48,268 nucleotides of DNA from Clostridia bacterium (GTDB lineage Bacteria > Bacillota > Clostridia > Christensenellales > Aristaeellaceae): contig JAFYFC010000054.1 of assembly GCA_017543905.1 (NCBI GenBank), forward strand, positions 1 through 48,268. The letters are read 5' to 3'. Each line of letters starts with the position of its first letter. The stretch's first letter is position 1. Both the position numbers and the translations under genes were made by a program. The notes beneath the pieces were generated by a model. That model was not told the origin of the DNA. It saw only the letters and a program-made list of their open reading frames with translations, and did no database searches. Shown here in pieces: positions 33,471 through 42,337 of this stretch.

Positions 33471-34976
33471 ATGAGCAGGATCACGCTTGATTTCTCGAAG
33501 TCGAAGGGAATTATCCCGCCGGAATTGTACGGGCACTTCTCGGAGCAGATAGGCGGAGTGTTCTACGATGGGCTGTGGGTCGGAGAGGACAGCAAAATCG
33601 AAAACGTTCGCGGCTTCCGTAAAAAGCTCGTGGACAGCTTTGCAAGGCTCGCGCCGCCGGTACTGCGCTGGCCGGGCGGCTGCTTTGCCGAGACGTACGA
33701 CTGGCGGGACGGCATAGGCCCGCGCGCGCTCAGACCGCGCCGCATAAACTGGTGGTACTCCCACGACGGACGTGTGGAGAGCAATCAGGTGGGCACGCAC
33801 GAATTCGTCGATTTTTGCCGCATGGTGGGCGCTCAGCCTTACATCGCCGCAAACATGACGAGCCTGAGTCCCCTGCATATACGCAACTGGATCGAATACT
33901 GTGAGGCTCCCGCCGGGCTTACCACGCTTGCGGACGAACGCGCGGCAAACGGCGAAACCACGCCCTTCGGCGTGCATTACTGGGGGATCGGCAACGAAAA
34001 CTGGGGCGGCGGCGGACAGATGACGCCGGAGGCCTGCGCCGACGAATTTATAAGGTTTACCACGATCTGCAAGCCGCTTGCGCCTTTCGATCTCAAATTC
34101 ATCATGTGCGGCGCGAACGGGCACGACCTTGACTGGACCAAGCGGCTGCTGGGCCGCTGGAGCAGCCGGCGCTGGCACGAAACCGACGCGTGGGGCATGA
34201 GCGTGCATTATTACACGAACGCGTTTTCGGGCTCGGACGATTTGACGTTCGACGAGAGCGGCTGGTACGACGAGCTGTTCAGGGCCGATTTCATGCGCCG
34301 TATAGTGGACGACCACAGGCTCGTGATGGACGAATTCGACCCGGAAAGGAAGCTCAGGCTGGTCGTCGACGAATGGGGCAACTGGCACAAGGATGGCAGC
34401 GGCCCGAGCCGGGGCTGCAATCTGTTCGAGCAGCAGAGCAATATGCGCGACGCCGCGGTCGCCGCGCTCACGCTGAATATATTCAACAACCGCTGCGACG
34501 TGGTCGGCATGGCGAACGTCGCGCAGCTATGCAACAATCTGCACTCGCTGTACCTTGCCGGCGGAGGCGGATTTGTGGAAACGCCCAACTACTACGTGTT
34601 CGATATGTTCCGCGGACACAAGGGCGGGCGGCAGATACGCGCCTGCGTCGAAGCGGAGCAGAAGGAAGCCGAAAGATACGGCGCACTGGAGCTGCTGAGC
34701 GCGTCCGCTTCCGTAAAAGACGGAACGCTTACACTTACGATGGCGAACCTGAGCCTTACCGAATGTCAGCGCGTCGAAATAAACACGCTCGGCGGCGGGC
34801 TTGCAAATTCCGGAAAACTGCGTATACTTACACACAGCGAGCCGCAGACCTGCAATACGTTCGAGGACCCGTACGCAGTGGTACCGGTCGAAACGGCGGC
34901 GGATTTGTCGGAAAACGGCATGGTCACGCTGCCGCCCGCATCGGTAGCGGTGCTTACAGTAAACACGGAGGACTGA
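33471..34976 (+). CDS. Alpha-L-arabinofuranosidase, GH51
   Basis: The 501-residue cytosolic enzyme releases terminal arabinofuranose from imported arabino-oligosaccharides. Canonical GH51 marks are present: LYGHFSEQIGG (19-29), LRWPGGCFAETYDWRDGIGP (65-84), acid/base E176 in WGIGNENWG, and nucleophile E301 in VVDEWGNWH. The C-terminal beta-sandwich ends in LPPASVAVLTV. It starts one base after the GH43 stop, with GGAG inside the upstream gene. Its own GGAGG near the 3' end serves the glycyl radical enzyme gene. Confidence 0.95.
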   Translation: MSRITLDFSKSKGIIPPELYGHFSEQIGGVFYDGLWVGEDSKIENVRGFRKKLVDSFARLAPPVLRWPGGCFAETYDWRDGIGPRALRPRRINWWYSHDGRVESNQVGTHEFVDFCRMVGAQPYIAANMTSLSPLHIRNWIEYCEAPAGLTTLADERAANGETTPFGVHYWGIGNENWGGGGQMTPEACADEFIRFTTICKPLAPFDLKFIMCGANGHDLDWTKRLLGRWSSRRWHETDAWGMSVHYYTNAFSGSDDLTFDESGWYDELFRADFMRRIVDDHRLVMDEFDPERKLRLVVDEWGNWHKDGSGPSRGCNLFEQQSNMRDAAVAALTLNIFNNRCDVVGMANVAQLCNNLHSLYLAGGGGFVETPNYYVFDMFRGHKGGRQIRACVEAEQKEAERYGALELLSASASVKDGTLTLTMANLSLTECQRVEINTLGGGLANSGKLRILTHSEPQTCNTFEDPYAVVPVETAADLSENGMVTLPPASVAVLTVNTED

Positions 34977-34977
34977 C

Positions 34978-37002
34978 ATGACAGAAAGAATACGGCTTCT
35001 CAAGGCTTTCCAGTGGGAAAGGAAGCATCACGCGTACCGGCATCCCGTGCCCGAGGGCATAGAGGACGGCTACAGAAAAGCGGAATACACGGACGTCATG
35101 CGCTCGGCGCTGCGTCTTAAGGCGGCGCTCGACAGCGAAACGCCGGTGCTGCTTGATGGAGAAATGATCGCCTTTACCCGCACGCTTAAAAACCTGCCCG
35201 CGATTTTCACAGACGCCGAGTGGGAAAAGATAAAATCGGAGCATTATATACACGAGCTCGGAAACGTTAGCAACCTGTCTCCCGATTACGGCAGGATAAT
35301 AAAAAGCGGACTTCTGCCGCTGCTCGAACGCCTCAATGACAGCGAGGAGCACCGCGCCATGCGCATCGGCATAAACAGCGTGCTCGGCCTTGCCGAAAGG
35401 TACGCGCAGGAGGCCCGTCGGCGCGGTCTGACTGAGCTTGCCGAAACGCTTAAGCGCGTGCCCGCTTACGGCGCGCGCACGTTCCGCGAGGCGCTGCAGT
35501 CGCTGCGCATACTTCACTACGCGATGTGGTGCGAGGGCGATTACCACAACACGCTGGGCAGGTTCGACCAGTATATGATGCCCTATCTCGAAAGCGACCT
35601 TGCGCAGGGCAGGGAAACGCCCGAAAGCGCGTTCGAGCTGCTGGAGGCGTTCTTCCTGTCCTGCAACCGCGACAGCGATCTGTATCCTGGCATGCAGCAG
35701 GGCGACAACGGCCAGAGCATCGTGCTGGGCGGCATGACGCCCGAAGGCGGGGACGGCTTCAATCTGCTGTCCGAAATGTGCCTGAAGGCCTGCGGCGAGC
35801 TTAAGCTGATAGACCCAAAGATCAACCTGAGAGTCAATAAAGACACGCCTTTAAGGGTGTTCGAGCTGGGCACGCAACTTACAAAGCTGGGGCTGGGCTT
35901 CCCGCAGTACGAAAACGACGACACAGCGATACCCGCGCTCGAGCGTCTGGGCTACGCCCGCGAGGACGCGAGAAACTACGCGATGGCGGCCTGCTGGGAG
36001 TTCATTATTCCCGGCAGAGGCATGGAAATCCCGAATATAGGCGCGCTGCCGTTTGCAAACACGGTAGACGCCGTGATACGCGAAAAGCTTACGTCCTGCG
36101 CGGACATTGAGGAGCTTAAGGCCGCGGCGGAGAAAGAGATTTACAGGCGCGTCAGGGAGGCCGTGCAGGCCTGCTCTAATCTATACGTGATCCCCTCCCC
36201 CTATCTGTCGCTTTTCTTCGACGGCTGCGTCGAAAACAGCAAAGACATATCTCTGGGCTGCACGTACAACAACTGGGGGCTGCACGGCACCGGACTTGCG
36301 CCCGCCGCCGACATGCTCGCGGCAGTCGAGCAGACGGTATTCACTGGCAGCGTGAAGGCCGAAGAGCTGCTTTCTGCGATGAAGGCGAACTTCGAAGGCT
36401 ATGACGAGCTGCGCGACCTGCTCAAAAACCGCTGCCCGAAGATGGGCAACGACGACGACGCGGCGGACAAGTACGCTTGCTGGCTGCTCGAGGTGTTCTC
36501 AAAAGCCGTCGAGGGGCTCAAAAACGAGCGCGGCGGCATCGTGCGCGCGGGCACGGGCAGCGCGATGTACTACATATTCCACGCAAACGAGCTCGGCGCG
36601 ACCGCGGACGGCCGCGTGCAGGGCGTGCCGCTGCCCGCGAACTACGCCCCTTCCCTCAATATAAAGCTGAACGGTCCCGTTTCGCTTATAAAATCCTTTA
36701 CCAAGCCCGATCTTACAAGGACCATAAACGGCGGCCCGCTCACCATAGAGTTTTCGGAAAGCGTATTCACGCAGAGCGATTCCATCACCAAGGTCGCACA
36801 GCTCGTGCAGCTGTTCGTCAAGCGGGGCGGACATCAGCTGCAGCTGAACACCGTAAACCGCGAGCGCCTGCTCGACGCGCAGCAGCATCCCGAAAACTAC
36901 AGAAACCTTATAGTGCGCGTCTGGGGCTGGAGCGGTTACTTCGTGGAGCTCGACAAATGCTATCAGGATCATATAATCAGGCGCGCGGAGCTGCTGATCT
37001 AA
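34978..37002 (+). CDS. Glycyl radical enzyme of unknown substrate (dehydratase/lyase type)
   Basis: The 674-residue protein belongs to the pyruvate formate-lyase/glycerol dehydratase superfamily. The C-terminal glycyl-radical loop is LIVRVWGWSGYF with G650 as the radical site (the usual RVxGYS reads RVWGWS). The thiyl cysteine is most likely C339 in MAACWEF. Glu two residues later (C-x-E, as in GCVEP of eliminating members) argues for a dehydratase or lyase, not a formate-lyase, which has Cys-Cys. It is shorter than the roughly 750-850 residues of characterised members. It starts one base after the GH51 stop and is followed by its activase. No microcompartment or aldehyde dehydrogenase gene is near, and I cannot name the substrate; a sugar-derived or glycan-aglycone compound is suggested by context. 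Confidence 0.9.
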   Translation: MTERIRLLKAFQWERKHHAYRHPVPEGIEDGYRKAEYTDVMRSALRLKAALDSETPVLLDGEMIAFTRTLKNLPAIFTDAEWEKIKSEHYIHELGNVSNLSPDYGRIIKSGLLPLLERLNDSEEHRAMRIGINSVLGLAERYAQEARRRGLTELAETLKRVPAYGARTFREALQSLRILHYAMWCEGDYHNTLGRFDQYMMPYLESDLAQGRETPESAFELLEAFFLSCNRDSDLYPGMQQGDNGQSIVLGGMTPEGGDGFNLLSEMCLKACGELKLIDPKINLRVNKDTPLRVFELGTQLTKLGLGFPQYENDDTAIPALERLGYAREDARNYAMAACWEFIIPGRGMEIPNIGALPFANTVDAVIREKLTSCADIEELKAAAEKEIYRRVREAVQACSNLYVIPSPYLSLFFDGCVENSKDISLGCTYNNWGLHGTGLAPAADMLAAVEQTVFTGSVKAEELLSAMKANFEGYDELRDLLKNRCPKMGNDDDAADKYACWLLEVFSKAVEGLKNERGGIVRAGTGSAMYYIFHANELGATADGRVQGVPLPANYAPSLNIKLNGPVSLIKSFTKPDLTRTINGGPLTIEFSESVFTQSDSITKVAQLVQLFVKRGGHQLQLNTVNRERLLDAQQHPENYRNLIVRVWGWSGYFVELDKCYQDHIIRRAELLI

Positions 37003-37025
37003 ACTCCGGACGTGTTCAATACGCA

Positions 37026-37077
37026 GTCCCGGCGCCAGGCGCGCACGCACGCGTCCGCTGCCGGGACGTCCGTTTTT
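37026..37077 (+). terminator. Rho-independent terminator between enzyme and activase genes
   Basis: GTCCCGGC (37026-37033) pairs with GCCGGGAC (37060-37067) and a T6 run follows at 37072-37077. It should lower expression of the activase relative to the radical enzyme. Confidence 0.7.
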
Positions 37078-37105
37078 TAGCTGCAGCGCGGCAGATGAGC
37101 GACAT

Positions 37106-37957
37106 ATGAAAACAGGCATAGTTTTTGACATAAAGGAATTTGCGGTATTCGACGGGCCGGGCATACGCACTACCGTGTTCATGAAGGGCTGTCCGCTGCG
37201 CTGCACATGGTGTCATAACCCGGAAGGGCTTTCGCCCGAGCCGCAGCTTATGGTCAGCACGGCAGCGTGCACGCACTGCGGCGCGTGCAGGGCGGTGTGC
37301 CCCTCGCCTGACAGATGCACCGCCTGCGGCAAATGCATTCCGGCGTGCAGAGGCGGCTTCAGAAAGATATCCGGACAGCGTTTCACGTCTGAAGAGCTTG
37401 CAAAGCGGCTTATAAAGGACAGGGACGTATACGAGATGTCCGGTGGCGGCGTAACCTTCTCCGGCGGGGAGCCGCTTATGCAGTGGGAGTTCGTGTCGGA
37501 GGTGTTTGCGCGCTTGGGCGGCGTGCACAAGGCGATAGAAACCAGCGGCTTTTCAGCGGACGGGGTATTTTCCTCCGCCATGCGGGAGACCGACCTTATC
37601 ATGCTGGACTGGAAGGTTTCCGATCCCGCACTGCACAAAAAATACACCGGCGCGTCTCAGGAGCCGATCCGCCGTCACGCGGAAATGCTGGCGCTGGGCA
37701 GCACTCCGTTCATACTCAGGCTGCCCATAATCCCGGAGGTCAACGACAAGCGCGCGCATTTTGAAGCCGCAGCGGAGCTCGTAGCGCACGCGAAGGCACT
37801 GGTGCGGGTGGAGATACTGCCCTACCAGCCTGCCGCCGGAGCGAAATACGCCATGGTCGGGCGCGAGTACCGTCCGGGCTTCGACGAGAAAAAGCCCCTT
37901 AAATACTTCACCGAGGTATTTGACGAGCGCAATATACCTTACAGGATATTCAAATAA
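37106..37957 (+). CDS. Glycyl radical enzyme activating enzyme (radical SAM)
   Basis: The 283-residue protein uses SAM and a [4Fe-4S] cluster to place the radical on Gly650 of the neighbouring enzyme. The radical SAM cluster motif is C29-x3-C33-x2-C36 (GCPLRCTWCHNPEG). A ferredoxin-like insert has two full cluster motifs, C55/C58/C61/C65 and C71/C74/C77/C81. GGGVTFSGGEPL supplies the SAM-binding GGE segment. The ribosome site is weak and a terminator lies just upstream, consistent with low-level expression typical of an activase. The specific partner is inferred from adjacency. Confidence 0.95.
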   Translation: MKTGIVFDIKEFAVFDGPGIRTTVFMKGCPLRCTWCHNPEGLSPEPQLMVSTAACTHCGACRAVCPSPDRCTACGKCIPACRGGFRKISGQRFTSEELAKRLIKDRDVYEMSGGGVTFSGGEPLMQWEFVSEVFARLGGVHKAIETSGFSADGVFSSAMRETDLIMLDWKVSDPALHKKYTGASQEPIRRHAEMLALGSTPFILRLPIIPEVNDKRAHFEAAAELVAHAKALVRVEILPYQPAAGAKYAMVGREYRPGFDEKKPLKYFTEVFDERNIPYRIFK

Positions 37958-38032
37958 GCCGCGTAACGCGCAGGCCTTTGTCTGTTTTTGTTCCCCATTT
38001 TAGATTTGCGCGATCAAACTCCGGCGGCCGTA

Positions 38033-38061
38033 TTGACACAGCGGCCGCCGTGCGTTATCAT
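38033..38061 (+). promoter_or_regulatory. Promoter of the GH116-like gene
   Basis: A consensus TTGACA, 17 bases, TATCAT, ending 39 bases before the ATG. It gives the GH116-like gene its own transcript. Confidence 0.75.
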
Positions 38062-38100
38062 AACCGCAGTCATTATTTGCGAAAGGGGCTGTCGTGTTTT

Positions 38101-40635
38101 ATGCGTTATACGGGAGAAAGCCTGCGTGAAATCTGCTTTCCGCTGGGCGGCATCGGTACGGGCTCGATAGGTCTGGCGGGAAACGGCCGTCTTATGGATT
38201 TTGAGATATTCAATAGACCCAACAAAGGGTCGCTTAACGGCTATACGCATTTCGCGGTGCGCGCCGTTAAGCGCGGCGTCTGTACGGCGCGGGTGCTGAA
38301 CGGCGATTATATGGACAGCCGTATGGGGCAGTACGCAAGCGGCCGCTTTTCAGGCTACGGCTACGGCGTGGACAAACATACCATGGCGGGCTTTCCGCAT
38401 TTTTCACAGTGTGAATTCACAGGCGAATTCCCCTACGCGCTTTTGAAATTCGGCGGCGGAGACTTTCCCGCGGAAATGTCGCTTACCGCGTTCAGCCCGT
38501 TTATCCCGTTGGACGAATTCAACTCCTCCCTGCCGGCGGCGTTTTTTGAAATAACGTTTGAAAACACCCAAAGCGAAGCACTCACCTGCGCCGCCGCGCT
38601 CTCTTTTCAGAATCCGTATGCCGGAAAGGGCGTAAACGCCGACGCGCAGCTTGAAAACGGGGCGGGCGTGTTTATGTACAACGCCATAGACGGCAAGGAC
38701 TCCCCCGATTACGGGGACGTTACCGTCGCGACGTCCGACAAAGACGCACAGGTGCAGTGCGCGTGGTACAGGGGCAGCTGGCAGGATTCCGTAACCACCT
38801 TCTGGAACGAGTTTTCATCCGGCGGCAGGCTGAGAGAACGCTCTTACGGCGCGGGCTCGCCCAGGAACGACCACGCGACCGTAATGAGCGAATTCACCCT
38901 CGCGCCCGGCGAAAAGCACGCTGTGCGTTTCGTCATAGCCTGGTCAAATCCCACCTGCTTCAATTACTGGAATCCCCTGAAGGACTCAAGCGGACGAGAC
39001 GTCACGTGGAAAAACTGGTACGCCACGCAGTTTGAAACCTCGCTCGTCACCTGCGAATACGCGCTTAAAAACCGCGACAGCCTCGACAGGCGCAGCCGCG
39101 CCTTCCGCGACGCGCTGTTTTCCTCTACGCTCGATCCATACGTGCTGGACGCGGCAGCCTCCACGCTCTCCGTGCTCAAATCGCCCACGGTCATGCGGCT
39201 CGAGGACGGTTCGTTTTACGGCTTCGAGGGCGTGCACGAGCATTCCGGCAGCTGCGAGGGCACCTGTCAGCACGTCTGGAACTACGCCTACGCGCTCGCG
39301 TTCCTGTTCCCCGTTCTGCAAAGATCCACGCTCGAAAACGAATTCAGATACTCCATGGACGAAAACGGAGATATGGAGTTCAGGCTGAAGCTGCCGCTCG
39401 GGCGTCCCTTCACGCGCTTCCGTCCCTGCGTGGACGGGCAGATGGGCGCGGTCATACGTACGTACAGGGAATGGCTGATAAGCGGCGACACGGAGTGGCT
39501 CACGCAAGTATATCCAAGCGCGGTCAAGGCGCTGGAATTCGCGTTCAGTCCCGCCAACCGGGACGAATGGGACAAAAACGCGGACGGCGTGATAGACGGA
39601 CGGCAGCACCACACGCTCGATATGGAGCTTTTTGGTCCCAACAGCTGGCTTGAGGGCTTCTATCTGGCCGCGCTCAGGGCGGGAGAGCGCATGGCACGCG
39701 CTGTAGGCGACGTGCAGCGCGCGGAAAAATACGCCGCGCTTTTCGAACAGGGCTATGAATGGACGCGCAAAAACCTGTTTAACGGCAGATATTTCATACA
39801 GAAAATAAACCTTGAGGACAGATCGCCCTGCGAACGCTTTTCCTGCCCCGATTACTGGAACGAAGAGACGGGAGAAATGAAGTATCAGATAGGCGAAGGC
39901 TCGTCCATAGACCAGATGTGCGCACAGTGGCACGCGGACATAGTGGGGCTGGGGCGCATATTCGACAAGGAGCAGACCGACACCGCGCTTGAAAGCATGC
40001 TCGAAATAAACTTCAGACCTTCGATGCGGGATTTCGCAAACCCCTGGCGCGTATTCAGCCTTAACGACGAAGCCGGCACGCTCATATGCGGCTATCCGGA
40101 CGGCGCGCGCAAGCCGCGCATACCCGTGCCCTACTGCGAGGAGACGATGACCGGCTTCGAGTATCAGTTCGCGGGGCTGCTGACGGCAGAGGGCAGGTAC
40201 GCAGACGGCGTGAAGGTCGTAACGGCGATACGAAGGCGCTACGACGGCAGATACCGTAACCCCTACAACGAGATAGAATGCGGCGGCAATTACGCCCGCG
40301 CGATGGCGGCCTTCGCGCTGCTGCCGCTGAGCGCCGGCTTCAGCTTCGACCTTGCGCGGGGTCATATCGGCTTTGACCCGGTCGCCAAAGGCGAATTCCG
40401 CTGTATATGGAGCGTGGGCAGCGGCTGGGGCAGCTTCAGCACAAGGCCCGGCGAAACGGTGATCCACGTAACAGAAGGCACGCTCACGCTTAAAACGCTG
40501 GAGCTGCCCTTCCTTAAAACAGTGACGCGCGTGATCGCGGACGGACAGGAGACCGCGTTCAGTTTTGACGGCGGCTGTGTTTCTCTTGACGGCGTGACGC
40601 TGCGCAGCGAAATCAGGATCATGTCCGCAGGATAG
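38101..40635 (+). CDS. GH116-like beta-glycosidase (GBA2/DUF608 type)
   Basis: The 844-residue protein starts with the family block CFPLGGIGTGSIGLAGNGRL (12-31), followed by a beta-sandwich N-domain and a C-terminal (alpha/alpha)6 region (EGTCQHVWNYAYALAFLFP; DKNADGVIDGRQHHTLDMEL then FGPNSW; FYLAALRAGERMA; YPDGARKPRIPVPYCEETMTG). The TLDME Asp is the likely acid/base, by analogy to the TYD motif of GH116; the nucleophile is probably the Glu in the SCEGTC segment. Family members act on beta-glucosides or beta-xylosides. There is no signal peptide. ATG 38101 is chosen where homology begins; AAAGGGG is 13 bases upstream, a long spacing, and an in-frame TTG at 38077 is a lesser option. Confidence 0.85.
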   Translation: MRYTGESLREICFPLGGIGTGSIGLAGNGRLMDFEIFNRPNKGSLNGYTHFAVRAVKRGVCTARVLNGDYMDSRMGQYASGRFSGYGYGVDKHTMAGFPHFSQCEFTGEFPYALLKFGGGDFPAEMSLTAFSPFIPLDEFNSSLPAAFFEITFENTQSEALTCAAALSFQNPYAGKGVNADAQLENGAGVFMYNAIDGKDSPDYGDVTVATSDKDAQVQCAWYRGSWQDSVTTFWNEFSSGGRLRERSYGAGSPRNDHATVMSEFTLAPGEKHAVRFVIAWSNPTCFNYWNPLKDSSGRDVTWKNWYATQFETSLVTCEYALKNRDSLDRRSRAFRDALFSSTLDPYVLDAAASTLSVLKSPTVMRLEDGSFYGFEGVHEHSGSCEGTCQHVWNYAYALAFLFPVLQRSTLENEFRYSMDENGDMEFRLKLPLGRPFTRFRPCVDGQMGAVIRTYREWLISGDTEWLTQVYPSAVKALEFAFSPANRDEWDKNADGVIDGRQHHTLDMELFGPNSWLEGFYLAALRAGERMARAVGDVQRAEKYAALFEQGYEWTRKNLFNGRYFIQKINLEDRSPCERFSCPDYWNEETGEMKYQIGEGSSIDQMCAQWHADIVGLGRIFDKEQTDTALESMLEINFRPSMRDFANPWRVFSLNDEAGTLICGYPDGARKPRIPVPYCEETMTGFEYQFAGLLTAEGRYADGVKVVTAIRRRYDGRYRNPYNEIECGGNYARAMAAFALLPLSAGFSFDLARGHIGFDPVAKGEFRCIWSVGSGWGSFSTRPGETVIHVTEGTLTLKTLELPFLKTVTRVIADGQETAFSFDGGCVSLDGVTLRSEIRIMSAG

Positions 40636-40657
40636 GCGGTCGTTCAAATACAGTTAA

Positions 40658-40691
40658 GCGGCTGCGCGGACAGACTCGCCCGCGCAGCCGC
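40658..40691 (+). terminator. Hairpin terminator after the GH116-like gene
   Basis: GCGGCTGCGCGG pairs perfectly with CCGCGCAGCCGC (12 bp) around a 10-base loop, without a T run. Confidence 0.55.
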
Positions 40692-40748
40692 GGCGTGTAC
40701 GTTCGTCTGTAAACCGCAGAGTTCGTTCGCCTATAAACGCATAATATA

Positions 40749-40777
40749 TTGACTTTTTGCTTGAATTGTGCTATAAA
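40749..40777 (+). promoter_or_regulatory. Promoter of the secreted-protein operon
   Basis: TTGACT, 17 bases, TATAAA. It lies just outside the MITE-like element, so the transcript would carry the whole element in its roughly 230-base leader. Confidence 0.7.
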
Positions 40778-40791
40778 ATACACATAATTTA

Positions 40792-40953
40792 AGGAAGCAC
40801 TGATTAAATGAGGTGGTCAGCCGGCGAGTGAATTTTTCGTCAGATACGATTGCGAATTCTGAAGGTTTACCGGAGGTAAATCAAAGAATTTGCAAGAAGC
40901 AGATGGCTGAAAAGGCAGCGCCGGATGTGCCGCCGAATTAATCAGGGATTCCT
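40792..40953. mobile_element. MITE-like fold-back element, 162 bp
   Basis: The ends are inverted repeats (AGGAAGCACTGATTAA at left; right end reverse complement AGGAATCCCTGATTAA, 14 of 16 matching), flanked by TA on both sides. Inner palindromes add to a long fold-back: TTGCGAATTCT with AGAATTTGCAA, and GGTTTACC with AGGTAAATC. There is no credible ORF. The ends resemble the IS5-like terminus at 124-143, which may have supplied the transposase. Confidence 0.75.
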
Positions 40954-41017
40954 TATATACTGCTCAGAGCTGCGGGCGCTTTCGGTTTCACTTCGCAGCT
41001 GCAAAGGGAGGCTACAT

Positions 41018-42295
41018 ATGAAAAAGCTCCGTATGTGCATATCGCTGCTGCTTTTACTGGCGCTGCTGACGCTTGCTTTCGCAAGCGCGCAGGAGCAGGA
41101 CACACTGCCCGGCGGGCTGTCAGGCTCGCTTATCGGCGGCGGAATAATGACGATCAGGCCGCCCGAGGTCATAAAGCTTTCGGACACTCAGACGGAAAGG
41201 CTCGAGGAATTGATGGCGGACTACGAATACAAAGAGGACAGTCTGCTTATAAATCCGGCCGAGCATTTTTATTACTACGAGCACATTAGCCCGCTCGCGC
41301 GCCAGATCTACGACGTGATATACGATATCGCGCGCGATCCCGTGGAGGGCAACGTGGGCCTGCTGCTGACGGATCTCGATCCGTTCAACGACACCGGCTT
41401 CTGGACTGCGTACAACGCCGCGTACTGGGCGCTCGAATGGGACAGGCCGGAGCTGTTCTGGCTGCATTCGGGCGAGGCGTACATAGTACCCGGTTACTCT
41501 TATCTGATAAACGGCACTTACTATATTTACTTTTACGTAGAAGAAACCTTCACGGCGTTCGAGGAGCAGATGCGCGCCTTCAACGCCGCCGCCGACAGCT
41601 TTGCTTCCCAGATAGACACCACGCGCGGCGATTATGAAACCGTGCTGCAGATACACGACAGGCTGTGCGAGCTTGTGACCTACAACACTCCCTCCTGCAG
41701 CCGCGGAAACGATCTCTCGCACACCGCTTACGGCGCGTTCGTCGAGGACAGCATAGGCGTGGACAACTATCCCGTGTGCGACGGGTACTCGCTCGCGTTC
41801 GAATACATCTGTCAGCGCTTCGGCATAGAGGCGCTGGTCGTGCCGGGCTTCGGCGGCAGCGACGCGTACAACGGGGGCGGCCACGCGTGGAACATGGTGA
41901 AGCTGAACGGCACGTGGTACGAGATGGACGTCACCTGGGACGACAACATCCTGGACAACATGGCCGAGGACTTCCGGACCATCGAGGGCTGGCACGCGAA
42001 CCGCGAAATGAACGACTACACCTACGAATGCTACGTGGAGGCGTTTACGGATTCCGCGTACCGCGACAAGCTCGGACACGCTTACTTCCTGCTCTCCACA
42101 GACAGCATCAGCAAATTCGACGCGGGCGACAGGTTCGTGTATCCCGCCAAAGGCGGACGGGAGCAGCTGAAGTACGGCCCCACCTCAGACGTGCACATCC
42201 GCGACTGCGACATGTACGACGCCGACCCAGACCAGAACCCGAACGTGACGCTCAGCGCCCTGCTGCCGATCGCGCCGAGGGATTATGCGAACTGA
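41018..42295 (+). CDS. Secreted transglutaminase-like (papain-fold) protein
   Basis: The 425-residue protein has a signal peptide (SLLLLLALLTLAFASA, cleavage before QEQ). The C-terminal half carries the transglutaminase-like triad: C254 in YPVCDGYSLAFEYICQ, H289 in GGGHAWNMVKL and D304 in YEMDVTWDD. Such bacterial exoproteins act as proteases or cross-linkers. The N-terminal 190 residues are unassigned (a TFWTAYNAAYWALEWD-like aromatic region). ATG 41018 is used because AAAGGGAGG precedes it. It leads a three-gene run of exported proteins. Confidence 0.87.
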   Translation: MKKLRMCISLLLLLALLTLAFASAQEQDTLPGGLSGSLIGGGIMTIRPPEVIKLSDTQTERLEELMADYEYKEDSLLINPAEHFYYYEHISPLARQIYDVIYDIARDPVEGNVGLLLTDLDPFNDTGFWTAYNAAYWALEWDRPELFWLHSGEAYIVPGYSYLINGTYYIYFYVEETFTAFEEQMRAFNAAADSFASQIDTTRGDYETVLQIHDRLCELVTYNTPSCSRGNDLSHTAYGAFVEDSIGVDNYPVCDGYSLAFEYICQRFGIEALVVPGFGGSDAYNGGGHAWNMVKLNGTWYEMDVTWDDNILDNMAEDFRTIEGWHANREMNDYTYECYVEAFTDSAYRDKLGHAYFLLSTDSISKFDAGDRFVYPAKGGREQLKYGPTSDVHIRDCDMYDADPDQNPNVTLSALLPIAPRDYAN

Positions 42296-42337
42296 CGAAA
42301 CAGGATATTCTGAAATACAGCAGAAAGGAAAAAACAA

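Noticed and set aside
34978..37002. Assignment of the radical enzyme as pyruvate formate-lyase or hydroxyproline dehydratase
   Set aside because: Pyruvate formate-lyase has adjacent cysteines, not Cys-x-Glu. Hydroxyproline dehydratase is longer and usually near proC, which is absent; arabinosylated hydroxyproline glycoproteins remain only a speculative substrate source.
38986..40647. 553-codon minus-strand open frame opposite the GH116-like gene
   Set aside because: It is an Arg/His-rich shadow of a strongly supported gene with no motifs of its own.
40925..41017. Upstream start for the transglutaminase-like protein
   Set aside because: It would begin inside the MITE-like element and bury the signal peptide. 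AAAGGGAGG precedes ATG 41018.
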